A stretch of DNA of 64,000 bases. Origin: Calonectria ilicicola (lineage: Eukaryota; Ascomycota; Sordariomycetes; Hypocreales; Nectriaceae). Both the position numbers and the translations under genes were made by a program. Shown in pieces: positions 13,021 to 24,065 of the stretch. The notes beneath the pieces were generated by a model. That model had not been told where the DNA came from, ran no database searches, and saw only the letters and a list, made by a program, of their open reading frames with translations. Position 1 is the stretch's first letter; each line of letters begins with the position of its first letter. The stretch spans positions 4,650,001-4,714,000 of the forward strand of contig CP085827.1 of NCBI GenBank assembly GCA_020809705.1, in the 5' to 3' direction.

Positions 13021-14951
13021 CTAGTCGACATTCCAGTCGTGGTCACCATTTCGAACATATGTACTCAATCCCTCAACACTCTGGGTAGTGCTAGCCCTTA
13101 CTTGGCCATTTCCTAAAAAGGCAAAACGATTCTTAAATCGGTATTGAATATCGTAATCTTCGAATCTAGGATCCTTGATTGTCTTCAAGAAATGGATCGT
13201 CTGTTTCAAAAAGTTAGTCAAGTCTCAATTTGGGATACACGGTAATACTCACACAACCAGGCCACAAGTAGATGCGGTTCTTTTGCTTTCCATCCTTAAA
13301 CCAACTACGGCATTCTTCCTGGAAAACAGTTTTCTTGTGAAATTCGTCGAAGTGAGCGTAGATCTCGTTCAAGGCGTCCTGCTTCACGCTAATTGACCGG
13401 ATATTTTCGTGCTGGATTTTCTTCATCATCTTGATGGAGTACTCAATAGTCGTTTCGATTGAAGGTAGCAAAGTACCAGAAGACCATGTCGCACCTGGAC
13501 CCACAATCGTGTAGTAGTTAGGGAATCGCGGAGCAGAGACACCAAGGTATAGGTTGACCGAATCACCCCAGTCTTCGTCCAGCGACTTTCCGCTTCCATT
13601 GATCAGCTTGAATGCCGGCCTGAAGGCCACTTTAAACCCAGTAGCACAAACAAGAATGTCAAATTTGTGTGTCTGTCCATCATCTCCGACAATGCCTTCT
13701 GGCACAATCTTCTGGATTCCTCCGAAAACTGGGGTTACATTAGGCTTGGCAAGGGCTTCCAAGTATCCATCGCCAGGGGAGATACGGCGGCATCCTGGCG
13801 ACCATTTGGGAATAATAAACTCCTTGAGCTTTTCGTTTCCAGGCCCGATGCGGCGCTTCATCTCCTCCGTAATGGTCTTTCGAAACATTTCAGATGTCTC
13901 AGAACCTTGGAAGAACATCGCAAACAGCGAGTTGATCTCTGCTTCGATCCCCTTTCGAAACTTCAGATGATACTCAGGATCGTCACGGAACCTTTGTTTC
14001 TCTTCCTCAGAGAATTTGTACTGGCGTTTACCTGGCTGATCCTCTTGATCCTCCTTCAAGGATTCCAAAGTTCCACTTCCAAATGGAGGTGAGATCCACG
14101 TGGAAGAACGCATGAACACCTTCATTTCCTTTACAACCGGCTGTAATGCAGGAACGATTTGTACACTGGTTGACCCAGTACCGATCACACCTATTGACTT
14201 CCCTTCAAAGTCCACGGAGTGGTCCCAGGCAGCAGAATGCATCTTTGGCCCAGCAAAATCGTGGATTCCTTCGATCTCTGGCCATTGCCAGTTGTTCAGA
14301 ATTCCAGTGCCATTGACCAAGACATGGCACCAATCCAACCAAGTTCCCTTAGTGACCTGGTCTTCCAGTGTCACGCTCCAAATACCCTTGTCTTCGTCCC
14401 ATCGGGCCTCGACAACCTTGGTGTTGAGCTTCATGTATTTTTTAGTTCCATTTTTCTCGACAAAGTCTTCGAAGTATCGCTGGATTTCGTCGCCATAAGC
14501 AAAATAGTGGCTCCAGTCAGGCTTCGGGTCCCAGCTGAAAGTATATAGATGGGAGGGGATCTACCCAAGTCAGTCAAATACTTCTTGGGGGGGTGAATTC
14601 GACGACATACATCGCAAGCAACTCCTGGATATGTATTCTCATACCATGTCCCACCAAAATGAGGATTCTTCTCAAAGAGGGTTAACTCCCAACTATCTGG
14701 GATCATCTGTCTTTCCATCTTATATGCCAAGCAAATGCCTGAAGCACCAGCTCCAATACATGCCACTCGAAGCTTAGTAGGTTTGGAGTGGTACTGTTCA
14801 AGAACTTCGTAGGATGCTTCGCCAGAAATAACTGGGGGTAGTGAAAATCTTGGGAGATGGTGGGCACCTCCTTGGGTAGGGCACTGCCATTTGTGGCCGC
14901 CATTTTTGCGGTGGCCACGTTGGAGTTTTCCGCATCTGCGTGCGGGGCCAT
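13021..14951 (-). CDS. Baeyer-Villiger flavin monooxygenase (BVMO-2), 4 exons
   Basis: Second FAD/NADPH monooxygenase of the BVMO class. My model is 14885-14951, 14611-14831, 13253-14560 and 13021-13200, totalling 591 aa. Introns 14561-14610 and 13201-13252 have good consensus ends; the first (14832-14884, donor GTGCCC) is weak and was chosen because it alone joins the only suitable ATG to the conserved frame. Seen: FAD motif GAGASG at about residues 49-54, GTWYENTYPGVACD, the fingerprint FAGPKMHSAAWD with all key residues, then GTGSTS for NADPH. The last exon carries RFKNRFAFLGNG, as BVMO-1 carries a similar NRFSFLGNG, which marks the two as paralogues. It is divergent from the PRISE gene with a 1.6-kb shared upstream region. 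Substrate unknown. Confidence 0.87.
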
Positions 14952-16551
14952 TGCGATGATATGAAGAGGTCAAAATATGAGAAGAGCTAACCCAGAGTGA
15001 AGAGAGGAGGTTGTTTGGAGCTTCTTGATACAATTCAGACGCACAGCTGGTACATATAGTGGTTGACAAAGGACTAACTCCCAAGGCTAATAATGAGAGT
15101 GGCGGAGGTGGGCGGCAGATTCCTTAAAGATCGCATGATCAGTGGCATGTCTCGGAAACCATACCACGAGCTAGAGCATGTCAGTACCCGAAATCTTTCC
15201 TCTGGCTGTTTGTTCTGAAGATCGTTGAGGAGATTGGATACACATTTCCTGACCATCCCCATTCGGGATGAGGCTACGCAGCCTAATGCGAGGGGGAGAC
15301 CCTGTAGGTTGCTACCGGTGTGCCACGGCGAATCGGCTGGGTAAGATTTTCCAGGCAGCGCTTAATTGGTCCACCCAGGTTTAATGCTTTCTATGTATGT
15401 GTTTCTACACGTGAATAAGAATCAGCTCAGAATGAACATGAACTTTCAGATAGGTACAGTTTCCAATTGACGTACAAGATCAAGTCATCTATCTACCTAC
15501 CCTACAAACACCAAGTCCAATCCATCACGGCATTCGTTCAAACCCCTTTCACAAGTAATTGCCATCCAAATATACACGCTAATATGAATGCTTTCGTTAA
15601 TTTACACCGAATTGCAACAATGCAGTAGCGAACAGCGACACACGAACAAGGGGCAAGGTAGATGCATCAGGTAATGATCTAGAAGCAACTTCTTTTACAT
15701 CAATGGGGTTGAAATTACCCCTCACAGGCAATCATGTGGGGGATCAGCATTAGAAAGCGAGAAATGTTACACTGATGATCAAATAAGGTCACGCGATGCA
15801 TCGTCCAAGGCTCCTCAAAAATGAATATTCTATATTGAATCTCTGTAGGGACTTCTGCTGAGGGTTGGCTTTATTTATATCCTTGTTTCGGTAAAATTCC
15901 CGTGTATTAAACATTCTTTGTTTATACCTTTCCAAATATCCGAAGGAGGCGATTTACGTCGTCGATCCTCAATAAATATTTCAGTAGTGCGGGCGACAGA
16001 TTCATCATCGCGTCGGTTCCCGTTTTCCTTGTTAGCTTGTCCTGATGTGGAGAACGAATAAGCTCGACTAGGCCTTTGCCATTGATTGGTCAAATGCAGC
16101 ATTGTCCATCTCCAATTCCTTCCTCTCCTCTCCTTTTCTTTCCTGTTTTTCGTACCGGGTGATGGGGCATAGCCGTATCAAAGCGCGGCGGTTACCTCAG
16201 TCCCCATAGGCCAGCGGCAATGGATTATATGAAGACTAACTGCTTGGAGCAGTATTGGCTTCTTTCCCGTCAGGCGTCTGCAGGAGTGCTATGGCTGTCC
16301 CCCCAACTAGCTACCCCAATTTTCATTAACTCCACGCCCCCTCCCCAAGCCGTGGGTATCCCGACTGAGGATATCCGTGGTTTCGTGTCATCGAGCCGAG
16401 CGTAGTCCCAAGGGACCACCAGTCTCTGCGGGGTTTTCTCTGTCTTTTGTTCACCTACCGATACATCTCTTCTATCACTTCATTCCATCACACTCTATTT
16501 TGTCATTTTTATCTCTTGTCTCCAACAAACATTTGACAGCGATCTTCCATC
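14952..16551. promoter_or_regulatory. divergent upstream region shared by BVMO-2 and the PRISE gene
   Basis: The 1.6 kb separate two divergently transcribed genes and must hold both promoters. Frames at 15074-15262, 15875-16102 and 16220-16616 have no recognisable features and are taken as chance. An everted CGG pair (CCG, 8 bp, CGG at 15315-15328) is the sort of site Zn2Cys6 proteins can bind, but such pairs occur by chance and I attach little weight to it. A pyrimidine-rich tract just upstream of 16552 is usual for fungal 5' UTRs. Confidence 0.4.
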
Positions 16552-17842
16552 ATGGCATCGAATCATGCTTTAGTATTTGGTATATTCCCCCTATGATAAT
16601 ACTGCCACCACTCTGACTTACATATTGAAATACTGATCAGGCGCATCGGGAATTACCGGATATGCTATTACCAACTTGATACTCAACGGGTACCCAGCAC
16701 CAGATGTCTTTGGATCAGTAACAGCACTTACAAATCGGCCACTCAGCGCCGATACTGCGCAGTGGCCAGCTTCTCCAAAACTGCAGATTGTCAGCGGCAT
16801 TGACATTTTGACATCCAAAGGAGAGGCAGGTTTGAAGGAAAAGCTCAAGACTAGAGTGAAATACATTAATCAAGTCACACATGTTTATTTCTTTGGTATG
16901 CGATACGATCCCACCTCTAAGCTTTCCACTTATCAAAATATAGCGTATATCATGGATCCAGACTCATCCAAGGAAATTGAGATCAATGTTGAACTTCTTG
17001 TCAGAGCCATAGGTGCAGTGGAAGCACTTGCTCCCAATCTCAAGTTTGTTGTTCTCCCAACCGGCACAAAGGCGTACGGGGTGCACTTGATTGAAGAGTT
17101 TCCCTTTGGGGATAAGCTTCCACTGAAAGAATCTCTACCAAGAATCCCTGAGCCCTACGCATCTCAGATGTTCTACTACAACCAATGCGATGCGCTGGCT
17201 GCTCTATCGAAGGGTAAAGCTTGGACATGGTGCGATGTAATTCCAGACGTCATTGTAGGGTTTGTGCCGAACAACAACATTTATTGTTTGGCGCAATTTC
17301 TTGGCCTTTACCTCTCTCTATATGCCGAGATCAATGGAAAAGGGAGCGAGGTCCAGTTCCCAGGCACTGAAGAATCTTGGCGCATCCTGAGTAACGACAG
17401 CAGTCAAGATGTCGTGGCCAAAACCGCCATCTACGCTTCATTGCACCCAGAGGTATCGGGTGGACAACGCTATAATGCTGCAGATAATTCCACTCCCTCT
17501 TCGTGGAGTCATAAATGGCCCATTATCTGCGAATATTTCGGACTCAAAGGCGTTGGACCGCCTCCTGGGGGTTCTGGCCCACAGCCTCCACAATACCTCG
17601 CAGATCACATTCAACAGTGGAAGGAGGTTGAGAAAAAATACGGCCTCGTAACAGGCCGTGTTGGTAATGAACGAAGCTTTGGAGGGTTTCCTTATTTCAT
17701 TATGACCATGTTCAATTTTGATCGCCAGCTTGATATGACCAAGACCCATGAGATGATGGATGACAAAGCTGAGGAAGTTGATAGTAAGACAGCATGGTGG
17801 ACGGCATTTGATCGATTCAAAGCCGCCAAGATTATCCCATAG
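16552..17842 (+). CDS. PRISE-like atypical SDR (progesterone 5-beta-reductase/iridoid synthase family)
   Basis: Predicted NADPH-dependent reductase acting on activated C=C bonds (enones). Exons are 16552-16579 and 16641-17842, separated by a 61-bp intron; the product is 409 aa, usual for the family. The short first exon supplies MASNHALVF and the junction forms the glycine motif GASGITG at residues 10-16. Further family marks are the Lys-bearing LPTGTKAYG and the Tyr-bearing MFYYNQCD (the two residues matching the catalytic Lys/Tyr pair of plant 5-beta-reductases), then WCDVIPDVIVGFVPNN. Fungal members are widespread and mostly uncharacterised. The neighbouring BVMOs suggest work on a cyclic ketone or terpenoid/steroid-like substrate, but that is inference. 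Transcribed away from BVMO-2 and toward the dehydrogenase. Confidence 0.9.
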
Positions 17843-17956
17843 TAAACATACGAATCAATTTTCCACACCTTGTTCAAACATAGGAAAAGGCAATTATCCA
17901 TCATAAGTTTTCAGTTCGTATTATGGTACACGATTAGTACATATGATCCCCTGCTC

Positions 17957-18323
17957 GCTAATTGTCACTGAATATTAATTGTAAAAGAAAAGCACTTTTG
18001 ATTACTCAGATAGGTACTATCTAGCCCTCCCTTTTCCTTGACCTTTGCCGCGCAAGGTCCATTCATCGCCCCCCCAATCTCTGTTCAGTTTGCGTCTCTG
18101 CAAACGAACCTCGTTGAAGGTGGTGAAGGATGTGCGTTGGGATTCACGGTCTTGGCAAGGAAAGCCATCTTAAGTACGACTATCTAACTTTTCATGAGGG
18201 CAACCTTATTGTTGTAAGTTGATTGTATCCTGGTCGGGCGAATCATATGGCCAAACTTAGTTGTATCTGCCACCGTTGTGGCTTTGGAGCTCCCTCTTGG
18301 GTAGAGCCCACGATTTACCAAAA
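17957..18323 (+). repeat. family A element, unmutated 367-bp copy in the ACAD upstream region
   Basis: The element is bounded by the direct repeat ATGATCCCCTGCTC (17943-17956 and 18323-18336; one base of overlap with the element end is ambiguous), read as a 13-14 bp target-site duplication. Its head (about 17985-18090, with GGTACTATCTAGCCCTCCC) and tail (18218-18323, ending TTTACCAAAA) recur many times, in RIP-mutated form, throughout the AT-rich half. This copy keeps normal GC and CpA. It is shorter than the roughly 400 bp usually needed to trigger RIP in Neurospora, which may explain its survival. It seems internally deleted relative to longer copies. It has no credible ORF, so it is non-autonomous. 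A SINE-like origin (long TSD) or a MITE-like one are both open. Confidence 0.75.
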
Positions 18324-18336
18324 TGATCCCCTGCTC

Positions 18337-18745
18337 TGTGGTACGCATGCACCGAGCGGTTATATAGCTTTTTTTTCGCTCCAGACAACTACATTGACTT
18401 GTTATTTGCAATCTGAATGGCACTCAGAGCTAGCGCCTCCACAGTGCACGTTAGTTCCCTGGCGGAGCCGCGGGGAGGGCTTCCCCGCATATTCACAATA
18501 GCCGTGCCTCGCGGACCAGGCCACTGAATTACCCCGGCTAATTCCCAATAGTGTGAGGTCACCTTAGGTACCTCGGGAAGACAGTAACGGCCCGAGGAAG
18601 GATAACCAAACCTCCTTATTTACAATTGCCATTACATATTTCTACTTTTGATTTACAGATTCTAACTTTCTGCCATCTTTAACGTTTAAACAGCAAAAGC
18701 AGAGCATCCCAACATCACGATCAGAATAGTCAGGCTCTGTCTATC
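18337..18745 (+). promoter_or_regulatory. proximal upstream region of the acyl-CoA dehydrogenase gene
   Basis: Roughly 410 bp between the family A insertion and the ACAD start codon. The composition is mixed and no gene is seen. Promoter function follows only from position. The insertion places about 380 bp of foreign sequence upstream of it. Confidence 0.4.
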
Positions 18746-20277
18746 ATGTCGGTAACCAACAATAGTCTCCTTGATGGCCCAGCTTTCAGCCATCTCCCTC
18801 AATGGGTCAAGGACAAACTTCGACCTATCGCCATTGAGAAAATCCAGGCAGTATACGACTGGGTAGAAAATGAATGTATCCCTAGGGAGCCTTTGATGAC
18901 TGCCCAAGTTGATGCGAAAAGGTGGGAAACGCCACCATTGATGAGGCAGCTTCGTGCGACGGCCAAGGAACGAGGGCTATTTAATCTGTTCCTCCCTAAC
19001 CACTTTAAAGAGAGCCCAGGTCTTACAAACCTCGAATATTCCTGTTGCGCAGAAATTATGGGCCGTTGTTATTGGGCAGCCCAGGTAAGTGCATCGCGCC
19101 CAATCGTCACAGTATTACAACAGCTAATGACGATAAGACAATGAACTGCCATGCTCCTGAAACTGGAAACATAGAGCTACTTGCCAAGTATTGTGATGAT
19201 GCACAAAAGGAGAAGTGGCTCAAGCCGCTGATGGAGGGCACAGCCTCATCCGCCTATAGCATGACTGAGCCTGACGTCGCTGCCTCGGACGCTACTAACA
19301 TTGGAATCAAAATCGTTCGAGATGGTGATGAATACGTCATCAACGGAAGAAAACTCTACGCGAATTGCCTTTGGAACAAGGATCTAACGTTTTATATTTT
19401 GATGGGTTTGAGCAACCCAGAGGACCCAAATAAATGGAACCGTCATACCATGATCATCGTACCCTGCGACACGCCTGGTATCACGCAAGTTCGCAATTTG
19501 TCCATTATGGGATATGATTGGGCCCCGGAAGGCCATGGAGAATATGTTTATGAGAACTGCCGCGTTCCGGCTGAAAACGTAATTTTGTCACCTGGGAAAG
19601 CGTTCACCATTGCTCAAGGAAGACTGGGTGGTGGAAGAATCCACCACTGCATGAGGTATGGCCACTTCTTATTTCCTCTTTCATATCACATGTTGACAAG
19701 ATTCCTCGCGTGAATAGATTAATTGGACAAGCAGAGAGAGCATATGAGTTATCTCTGATTCGGTGCAATGATCCAAAAAAGAAGCCAAGAGGGAAGCTTA
19801 TTGGAGAATTTGACTCCAATATTGAGAGAATAGCAAATATGCGGCTCGAAATTGATTCTCTTCGCCTCATCGTCTGTAGTGCTGCCGATACCATGGACAA
19901 GGTTGGGAACAAAGAGGGGAAAAGATGTATTGCCATGTGCAAAGTTTTAGTTCCTCACAAGGTAACCGAGTTGATTGATGAGGCAATGCAAATGTGGGCG
20001 GGTCAGGGATTGACACAGCATACTCCCTTACCTCAGTTGTGGACTTATGCGAGGTTTGTGCGGGTCGCAGATGGTCCTGGTAAGTTAATACTACAGTGGA
20101 TATCAATTTCAATGACTGACAAGGACAGATGCCGCCCATAAACACCAAGTTGGACGAGAAGAGATGAAGAAGAGCGGGCCTGTGATAGAGAGGCATCAAG
20201 AGTATAATAGAAGAGCAAAAGAGCTGGCAGAACTAAGTGGTGAAAAGCTTCGGATGATGCCTGAAGATACTCTATAG
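18746..20277 (+). CDS. acyl-CoA dehydrogenase (ACAD), 4 exons
   Basis: FAD-dependent enzyme expected to form the alpha-beta double bond in an acyl-CoA, in mitochondria or peroxisomes. Exons are 18746-19084, 19138-19655, 19718-20079 and 20129-20277; introns of 53, 62 and 49 bp have GTAAGT or GTATGG donors. The spliced product is 455 aa. Seen: the N-terminal helical domain; the ACAD signature AYSMTEPDVAASDATN near residues 152-167; the middle beta domain with NGRKLYA and FLAVIN-contact region TMIIVPCDTPG; and the C-terminal domain with MWAGQGLTQHTPLPQLW and ARFVRVADGPDAAH, as in the ACAD10/11-like fungal group. No clear targeting peptide. The coding frame is undamaged although it ends only ~50 bp before the AT-rich, RIP-mutated tract. 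It may act on the acid released after Baeyer-Villiger cleavage (inference). Confidence 0.9.
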
Positions 20278-20462
20278 AATGGTTATGTAAGAGAGTGAAA
20301 GATTTCCCTGCTAGGGAAGGTTAGTATTAAAGTAGTATTATGAAATATAATAAATTTCTTTTATAATAAAAAAAAATATTTTATTTTAATATTTTTTTTA
20401 AATATTAATTTATTTTAAAATAATAATTATATAAATATTTTTAATAATTATATTTTTATTAA

Positions 20463-20592
20463 ATATTAAATAAAAAAAAGTATTTTTAATTATTTAAATA
20501 AATACTATTTAGCTACTTAATTGTATCTGCCACTGTTATAGCTTTAGAGCTCTTTCTAAGTTAAAGCTTATAATTTACTAAAATAAAACTAT
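20463..20592 (+). repeat. family A, head joined to tail (internally deleted copy)
   Basis: The head (TATTTAGC at about 20506-20513, matching TATCTAGC of the unmutated copy) runs straight into the tail ACTTAATTGTATCTGCCAC, ending ATTTACTAAAAT at 20592. The interior of the element is missing. A further head fragment follows at about 20660-20725. All differences from the copy at 17957 look like C-to-T or G-to-A changes. Confidence 0.7.
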
Positions 20593-20837
20593 TTAACTTT
20601 TTTTTTTAAATTTAAAATTTATAATTTTAATAAATAAAATTATTTTAATAATAATTATATTATTATTAAATATTAAATAAAAAAAAACTTTTAATTATTT
20701 AAATAAATATTATTTAACTTTTTTTCTTAATCTTATTATATAAGATCTATTTATATATATATGATATTATATTTTTTTTTAATTTTTATAAATAAATCTT
20801 ATTTTTTTTAAATTTTAATTATTTAATTTTTATATTT

Positions 20838-21300
20838 TTTTTAATAAATTATAAATTTTAATTTAAAAGGAATTTTAAAATTATAATAATAATAAATATA
20901 ATTAAATTTAATTATATAATTTATTTAATTAAAATATAATTAATTTTATAATAAAATTACTTTTATAAAAATTTAAATAATTATATTTAAAATAACTTTC
21001 TTTATTAAAATTATAAATTTTAATATATATTTTTTATTATTTTTAATATAATATTATTTAAATATTATATTTTTTATAATTAAAATTATTTATTTATTAA
21101 AAAATATATTAATAATATTTTTTATATATAATTATTTTTATATTATATATTAAATATTAATTAAAATTTATTAAAAATAAATTAAATATAAATTTTAAAA
21201 TTAAAGAAAAAATTAAAGAAAAAAGAGGGCTAGATAGTACTTATTTAAGTAATTAAAAGTACTTTTTTTTATTTAATATTTAATAAAAATATAATTATTA
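20838..21300 (-). repeat. family A, nearly full-length RIP-mutated copy
   Basis: Tail at 20838-20960 and head at about 21225-21300, reading on the minus strand, with the interior present. It is about 460 bp, longer than the 367-bp copy at 17957. The interior aligns by eye with 18090-18220 of that copy (for example the GGCTTTCCTTGCC-like stretch seen here as AACTTTCTTT). It is strongly mutated, unlike the shorter copy. Confidence 0.65.
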
Positions 21301-21307
21301 ATATAAA

Positions 21308-21533
21308 TTTTTATATTTATTATTATAAATATTTATATTTATTATTATAAATATTTATATTTATTATTATAAATATTTATATTTATTATTATAAATATTT
21401 ATATTTATTATTATAAATATTTATATTTATTATTATAAATATTTATATTTATTATTATAAATATTTATATTTATTATTATAAATATTTATATTTATTATT
21501 ATAAATATTTATATTTATTATTATAAATATTTA
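21308..21533. repeat. tandem repeat, about ten 22-bp units
   Basis: The unit TTATATTTATTATTATAAATA plus one base recurs about ten times at exact 22-bp spacing, immediately next to the head end of the family A copy. The units are almost identical, so the array is younger than, or homogenised after, the main mutation of its surroundings. No function is implied. Confidence 0.85.
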
Positions 21534-21835
21534 TAATAAAAATTTTTTTATTAAATTTAATTTTTTAATAAATTATAAAATTAATATTATTATTCATATT
21601 TAATTTATTTTTAATAAATTTTAATTAATATTTAATATATAATATAAAAAATATTTATTTTTAAAAAATATTATTAATATATTTTTTAATAAATAAATAA
21701 TTTTAATTATATTTATTATTATTATAATATTAAAGTTTTTTTTAAATTAAAACTTATAATTTATTAAAATAAAAATTATTTTAAATATAATTATTTAAAT
21801 TTTTATAAAAATAATTTTATTATAAATTAATTATA

Positions 21836-23140
21836 TCTTTTATATAATTATTTTCTTTCTCTTAGAAAAGAAAGATGTTAATAAGATTATAAGATCTAAA
21901 AGTATATTTTATAATAAACCTTTAAATCTATTAATATAATTATCTTTATATTAACTTTAAAGCCTAAAAGTAACATAAAATAAAAAAACCTTAATAATTA
22001 AAAATTATATATAATAAAAAAAAGATTTTTACTTAAATAAATCTCTTTTAAATATATATTAAAAAAAACCCTTAAATATATACCCTTAAATATATATATA
22101 TACAACTAAAATATTTACTTATTGTTAGAGGTTATAATATAGTGGAAGGTAAAAGGATAAGCTTAAAATTAAGCTTATTAAATAAGTATATATTATATTA
22201 TTATTTTTATTTTTTGAGGGGCTATATGCTATATATATAGATGAATATTTCCTTTATTAATAAGTAATTTTAATATTTTAATTTCTAAGCAATTATATTA
22301 TAAATCAATGATTTATAAGTCTTTTATATTATAAATCAATGGATTTATAATCATTTATTATAAATCAAAATATTTGATTTTTCTATACAGTATATATAGT
22401 ATTATTAATACTATATTAGCTTATAATAATAAGAAAGAATTCAGCTATTTAATAGTTTAACTTTTATCTTTAAAAGTTTAATATTTAGAGAGTTATTTTA
22501 GCTTATTATATTTATTATTTTATAAGTTTTTATTTAACACTTATAAATAATATATTATTTATATTAATAATAATCCTTTAAAAAGCAAATTTATAGCTAA
22601 ATATATTAGTTAATTAATCTAAGCTAATAGGACTTAACTTAATTTAATTAATTAAAGACATTTTGAAATATTTTAAGAAAAAATAAAAAAAGTATATTAA
22701 ATAAATAATATAAATAATAAAATTAAAATTTATTTTATTTTTCAAAAATATAAGCTTTTTTTTAAAATAATAAATTTTATAAAAAAGAATAAAATCTTTA
22801 TTTAAAAATAATAATAAATAATAAAATTAATTTTTAAATATTTTAAAATATTTAAAAATATTAATTTTAAAAATAAAAAACCTTTTTTAAATAATAAATA
22901 AAAAAGATTTTTAAAGAAAATAAATAATAAAGATTATAAATAAATAAGTATATTAAATAGAATAATTAAAAATATTAAATAATCCTATAATAGATATAAT
23001 AGTATATAAAGGTTATTTTTTATATTTATTAGGTAACTTATAGAAAGGAAAAGGAAAGAAAAGATAGAATAAGAAATATAAATAACAGTTTAATTAAACA
23101 ACTAATAGGATATAATCAGTGTGATAGGATATAAGCAGTG
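21836..23140 (+). mobile_element. family BC element, copy 1 (1305 bp)
   Basis: The element is flanked by the 14-bp direct repeat ATAAATTAATTATA at 21822-21835 and 23141-23154. Its left end (TCTTTTATATAATTATTTTC) and right end (two GATAGGATATAAGCAGT-like units in tandem) match those of the copy at 55755-56557. It sits inside family A sequence, so it is the later insertion. It is mutated and holds no ORF. The long TSD and the short tandem repeat at one end recall non-LTR retroelements, but I find no RT remnant in it. Confidence 0.65.
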
Positions 23141-23154
23141 ATAAATTAATTATA

Positions 23155-24065
23155 TTTTAATTAATTTTAATAAATTATAAGCTTTAATTTAAAAAAAAGC
23201 TTTAAAATTATAATAATAATAAATATAATTAAATTTAATTATATAATTTACTTGATTAAAATATAATTAATTTTATAATAGAATTACTTTTATAAAACCT
23301 TAAATAATTATATTTAAAATAACTTTTATTATTAAAATTATAAATCTTAATATATATTCTTTATTATCTTTAATATAATATTATTTAAATATTATATCTT
23401 TTAAAATTATAATTTAAATTGTTTAAATATTAAAAAATATATTAATAATACTTTTTATAAATAATTATCTTTTAAATTATATATTAAATATTAATTAAAA
23501 TTTAATTAATTATATCTTAGTTAAGCGAATTATATAACTAAACTTAATTATATTTACTACTATTATAACTTTAAAGCTCCCTTTAAATTAAAGCCTATGA
23601 TTTATTAAAATTAATTAAAATTTATTAAAAATATATTAAATATAAATATTTATATTTTTAAATTTATAATTATTTAAAAAATAAAATTTATTATATATAA
23701 ATTTTAAATATTTTAATTTTATATTTTTAATTTTAATATGAATAATTAAAAATTTATTAAAAAAGAATATAAAATTATAAAAAATATTATATAAAATTAT
23801 AAAAAATATTATATAAAAATATAATAAATTTATATTTAAAAAATTAAATTTAATAAAAAAAGTTTTATTATAAATATTTATAATAATAAATATAAGGATT
23901 AATTAAATGAGATTTAAAAAGAAGTAAGATTTATTTATAAAGATTAAGAGAAATAATAAATAGATTTTATATAGATTTTAAAATTAAGGAAAAAGAAGGG
24001 TTAAATAGTATTTATTTATTTACGTAATTAAAAATGCTTTTTTTTTATTTAATATTTAATAAAAA
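23155..24065 (-). repeat. family A, long copy interrupted by a short family A copy
   Basis: The tail starts right after the BC insertion (23155-23290) and the head ends near 24060 (AGGGTTAAATAGTATTTATTTA). It reads on the minus strand. A 106-bp plus-strand copy of the family A tail is nested at 23505-23610. Heavily RIP-mutated. Confidence 0.6.
23505..23610 (+). repeat. short (106-bp) family A unit with 14-bp target duplication
   Basis: Flanked by TTAATTAAAATTTA at 23491-23504 and 23611-23624. The unit itself matches the 106-bp tail of the copy at 17957 (18218-18323), starting at the equivalent of GTTGATTGTATC and ending TTTATTAAAA. The precise flanks show that this short form was itself mobile. 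Confidence 0.65.

Noticed and set aside
18223..18501. 92-codon plus-strand ORF upstream of ACAD
   Set aside because: It starts in the family A tail and runs out of it across the 18323 boundary; chance frame.
20463..20725. A continuation of the ACAD gene or a small gene after it
   Set aside because: The ACAD stop at 20275-20277 is followed by RIP-mutated family A fragments with stops in all frames.
21308..21533. CRISPR-like repeat array
   Set aside because: The units are directly tandem with no unique spacers, and the organism is a fungus.
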